Positions 62,104-64,000 of a DNA stretch of 64,000 nucleotides are shown here, one piece after another. Location of the stretch: the NCBI GenBank assembly GCA_964638715.1, contig CAZWZF010000008.1, positions 99,837 to 163,836 on the forward strand, given 5' to 3'. The position numbers and the translations under genes are program-made. How positions within the stretch are numbered: position 1 is the stretch's first letter; every line of letters begins with the position of its first letter. The stretch is from JBAXQQ01 sp037131695. Lineage in GTDB: Bacteria; Armatimonadota; Hebobacteria; CAIYQO01. The notes under the pieces are model-generated. The model did not search any database. It had not been told where the DNA came from and saw only the letters and a list, made by a program, of their open reading frames with translations.

Positions 62104-63090
62104 TTAAGAATTGACATTGCCTGCCGTTGAGAACATTTCACGATACTTCTCAAGCGCGCAGAATATGGCCTCAATGTTCTCGAGCGGAACGCCCTGGTCG
62201 ATATTTCCCCTAAGCCAGAGCCCGCCCTCAGGTGCACCGAGTTTTTCCACGGAATCACGGATATGGGCGTCGATTTCCGCCGGACTTGCGAAAGGGAAGA
62301 GTTGGCGGTCAAGGTCGAGATCAACACAAACCTTGCCTTTGCATACACGCACCAGGTTGTCGATGCCGTTGGCGCGGATTTGCGGATTGATGACATTCAC
62401 TCCGCACTCCACAAAGTCCGGGATAATCTCGTGGATATGGCCATCCGTATGCATATACACCAGATGCCCTGCGGCCCGGACACGCTTGAAGATGGCCTGG
62501 TAGCAAGGCTTGAGGTATTTCCGCCACTTTTCCGGCCCCATAGGCAGGCTGGTCTGCATGCCCTGATCATCGCCGAAGAACACCATCTCCGGCTCCTTCT
62601 TGGTGGCAAGCAGCAAGTCGACCTGGCGCAGGTTGTACTCCAGCACGATGTCGATCAACTGCTGCAGTTCCGGCGGTTCCTCGGCAAAATCCACCATCAA
62701 CTCTTCGAAACCGCGCAAATCCGCAAGTCGTAAAAACATAAATCCATGCGGAAAACCGATATCTTGCTGTGGCGCCTTGAGGGTGCGCACCATCTCCCGG
62801 GTTTTCAGCGGATGCCCGGTGACGATGGCTTCCATGCCGTGGCACACATTGCTCCACACGCAGCCCCATGCGTCGATGTGTTCGCCTTCGGCATAGGTGC
62901 CAGAGACCGCATCATAATCGCGCTCTCCGCTGGTCTGCCATGGAAAGAGGGATGCGTGCCTCTCCACCAGCCGATCGAGAGCTTCCCGGTAATGCATCCA
63001 GGCTGCGGGCAGGATGCAGATACTCACCGGTATCTGTTCCGGATGCAGATAATTCATCGCCTTCAGGTAATCGTCATTTGGTAAGTTCAT
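62104..63090 (-). CDS. URO-D superfamily protein, HTDG variant
   Basis: A 328-residue URO-D-type protein: PVSICILPAAWMHYREALDR at the start, FFGDDQGMQTSLPMGPEKWR, then LVYMHTDGHIHEIIPDFVEC where the usual HxCG is HTDG, and GGLWLRGNIDQGVPLENIEA at the end. Loss of the cysteine suggests a different metal or no metal. The frame is open to 63225, but the ATG at 63090 has a perfect AAGGAG ribosome site and is chosen. It follows the BNR protein by 46 bases. Confidence 0.83.
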   Translation of the reverse strand: MNLPNDDYLKAMNYLHPEQIPVSICILPAAWMHYREALDRLVERHASLFPWQTSGERDYDAVSGTYAEGEHIDAWGCVWSNVCHGMEAIVTGHPLKTREMVRTLKAPQQDIGFPHGFMFLRLADLRGFEELMVDFAEEPPELQQLIDIVLEYNLRQVDLLLATKKEPEMVFFGDDQGMQTSLPMGPEKWRKYLKPCYQAIFKRVRAAGHLVYMHTDGHIHEIIPDFVECGVNVINPQIRANGIDNLVRVCKGKVCVDLDLDRQLFPFASPAEIDAHIRDSVEKLGAPEGGLWLRGNIDQGVPLENIEAIFCALEKYREMFSTAGNVNS

Positions 63091-63136
63091 CGTTGTCTCC
63101 TTGGGAAAGTTTGGCTCGAGCATAAGGGTACCAGGG

Positions 63137-64000
63137 TTACACAAGCTCCTTCGCCGTAGGCAGGCATTTAAGTTCGCTTTCCGGCAGTTGCAGGTGCAGG
63201 CAGCGCTGCCAGCGGTGAGGAACAAAAATATTCAGGACACCATTATCTGCAAACGCATCAATATAAGAACATTGCCAATTAAACCAGTCATTTTCCAAAT
63301 CAGGTGCAGCGGCGTTGGCAAAGACGAAGCGCGGCTCACTCCAGGTGTTACCCTCATCAGTGGAGAGGGATACCCATATCTCGGAGCGATCCTTCATACC
63401 GGGATTATCTCCGCCCAAATTGACGTAACTGCTATCATGATGCCGGTTGTGATGGAAGGCGGCCAGCGTCTTGCCGTCGGAGAGATGAAAGAGCATCGGT
63501 GGCGCGTCGGGATGGACCAGCGGCGTAGGCGCCGGATTTGCCCACGTTTTGCCGTCGTCTTCGCTACGGGTCGCCCAAAGATGCCCTTCGCAGGTGCGAA
63601 ACATCATATACACTTTCCCGCCGCCGAGGTTGATGGGACGTCCCTCGTCCATGCGGTTGAATTGCGGCACGCACCAACCACCATGCCTTGCGTTTGGCCC
63701 GACCGTCCACGTCTTGCCCTGGTCCTCGCTGCGCAGCACGTATTGGCGGGTCATGAGACCCGGTTTATAGGACCAATCGCCTTCATGCGAGCAGAGCAAC
63801 CAAGCACCGGAGTCGGTCTCGCACATGCGCATCACCGACATGCCAAGGAAACCCGGATCGTTCTGGGGCCGGATGATGCGCACCTCGCACCAGTGGTGTC
63901 CATCGTCATCCGAGTAGCGGTAGCCGATTGGAGCGTTCTCCGCCAGACCGCGGTCGGAAGACCACAGCCCCCAGACCGGTTGTGTGCCAAAAGCATAGAT
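63137..64000 (-). CDS. BNR/exo-sialidase-like protein, N-terminus beyond the window
   Basis: The frame is open from its stop at 63137 to the window edge (287 codons plus stop); an internal GTG at 63883 is not the true start because the same frame continues upstream with YRYSDDDGHHWCEV. It contains Asp-box repeats of sialidase propellers (SDDDGHHW, SEDQGKTW, SEDDGKTW, STDEGNTW), four blades visible. Sialidase-fold proteins hydrolyse or bind sialic acid or other sugars; the arginine triad cannot be judged from a partial protein. A C-terminal remnant of a sister gene is at 56473-56640. Confidence 0.85.
   Translation of the reverse strand: MYAFGTQPVWGLWSSDRGLAENAPIGYRYSDDDGHHWCEVRIIRPQNDPGFLGMSVMRMCETDSGAWLLCSHEGDWSYKPGLMTRQYVLRSEDQGKTWTVGPNARHGGWCVPQFNRMDEGRPINLGGGKVYMMFRTCEGHLWATRSEDDGKTWANPAPTPLVHPDAPPMLFHLSDGKTLAAFHHNRHHDSSYVNLGGDNPGMKDRSEIWVSLSTDEGNTWSEPRFVFANAAAPDLENDWFNWQCSYIDAFADNGVLNIFVPHRWQRCLHLQLPESELKCLPTAKELV

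Noticed and set aside
63137..63883. A GTG start at 63883 as the beginning of the BNR protein
   Set aside because: The same frame runs on to the window edge with another Asp-box upstream, so the gene is truncated by the window, not started there.

Overview
The window reads as part of a glycan-degradation region of a PVC-superphylum bacterium, most likely Lentisphaerota (Victivallales-like) or a near relative. This rests on the mix of many sulfatases, DUF4838 proteins, Gly/FAD_oxidored flavoproteins, divergent URO-D proteins and tandem pseudopilins that start with GFTLIELLVVIAIIAILAAILFPVFAR-type helices. No rRNA, tRNA, CRISPR array or housekeeping gene is present, so the assignment is inference. 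Every gene is on the minus strand except one AraC-type regulator.

Layout, in the direction of transcription (right to left). (1) 64000-44708: a tightly packed operon-like run in which most junctions are 4-bp ATGA overlaps. It holds a BNR/sialidase-like gene (cut by the window edge), URO-D-like proteins (five here, a sixth further left), a GH42 beta-galactosidase, a large predicted glycosidase, a GH32/43-like secreted protein, a YhcH-type protein, an RraA-like protein and four FAD-dependent oxidoreductases. (2) 44561-42354: an AraC regulator and a divergent LacI regulator. (3) 42222-29355: four tandem pseudopilins with sugar-binding-like C-terminal domains, a GH31, a GH38-like enzyme and a DUF4838 protein fused to an FGE-like domain. 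A TGTTAACGTTAACA operator lies in front of the lacI gene, two pseudopilins and the DUF4838-FGE gene. (4) 29135-6333: a second long run with DUF4838-CBM9, an FAD oxidoreductase, five sulfatases, a URO-D protein, a PL8-type lyase, a giant 1869-residue secreted protein and a GH29 fucosidase. (5) 6008-1: a secreted LamG protein and a heparinase II/III-like lyase.

Read together, the genes look like machinery for a sulfated, fucose-containing, uronic-acid-containing glycan: secreted proteins bind or open the polymer, and mostly cytoplasmic sulfatases, lyases and glycosidases finish it. The flavoprotein/URO-D/RraA set has no assigned substrate and may modify unusual (for example methylated or oxidised) sugars. 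No transporter, no sugar kinase and no sulfatase-maturing enzyme is encoded here.

The region also shows heavy turnover. At least six gene remnants sit in operon positions next to intact genes (sulfatase, GH31-like, two FAD oxidoreductases, RraA, BNR protein). There are two copies of a MITE-like element with terminal inverted repeats and 4-bp target duplications, and a 28-bp palindromic repeat that brackets the GH31 gene. These repeats supply the stop codons of three genes. Base composition swings between roughly 40% and 65% GC by eye from gene to gene.
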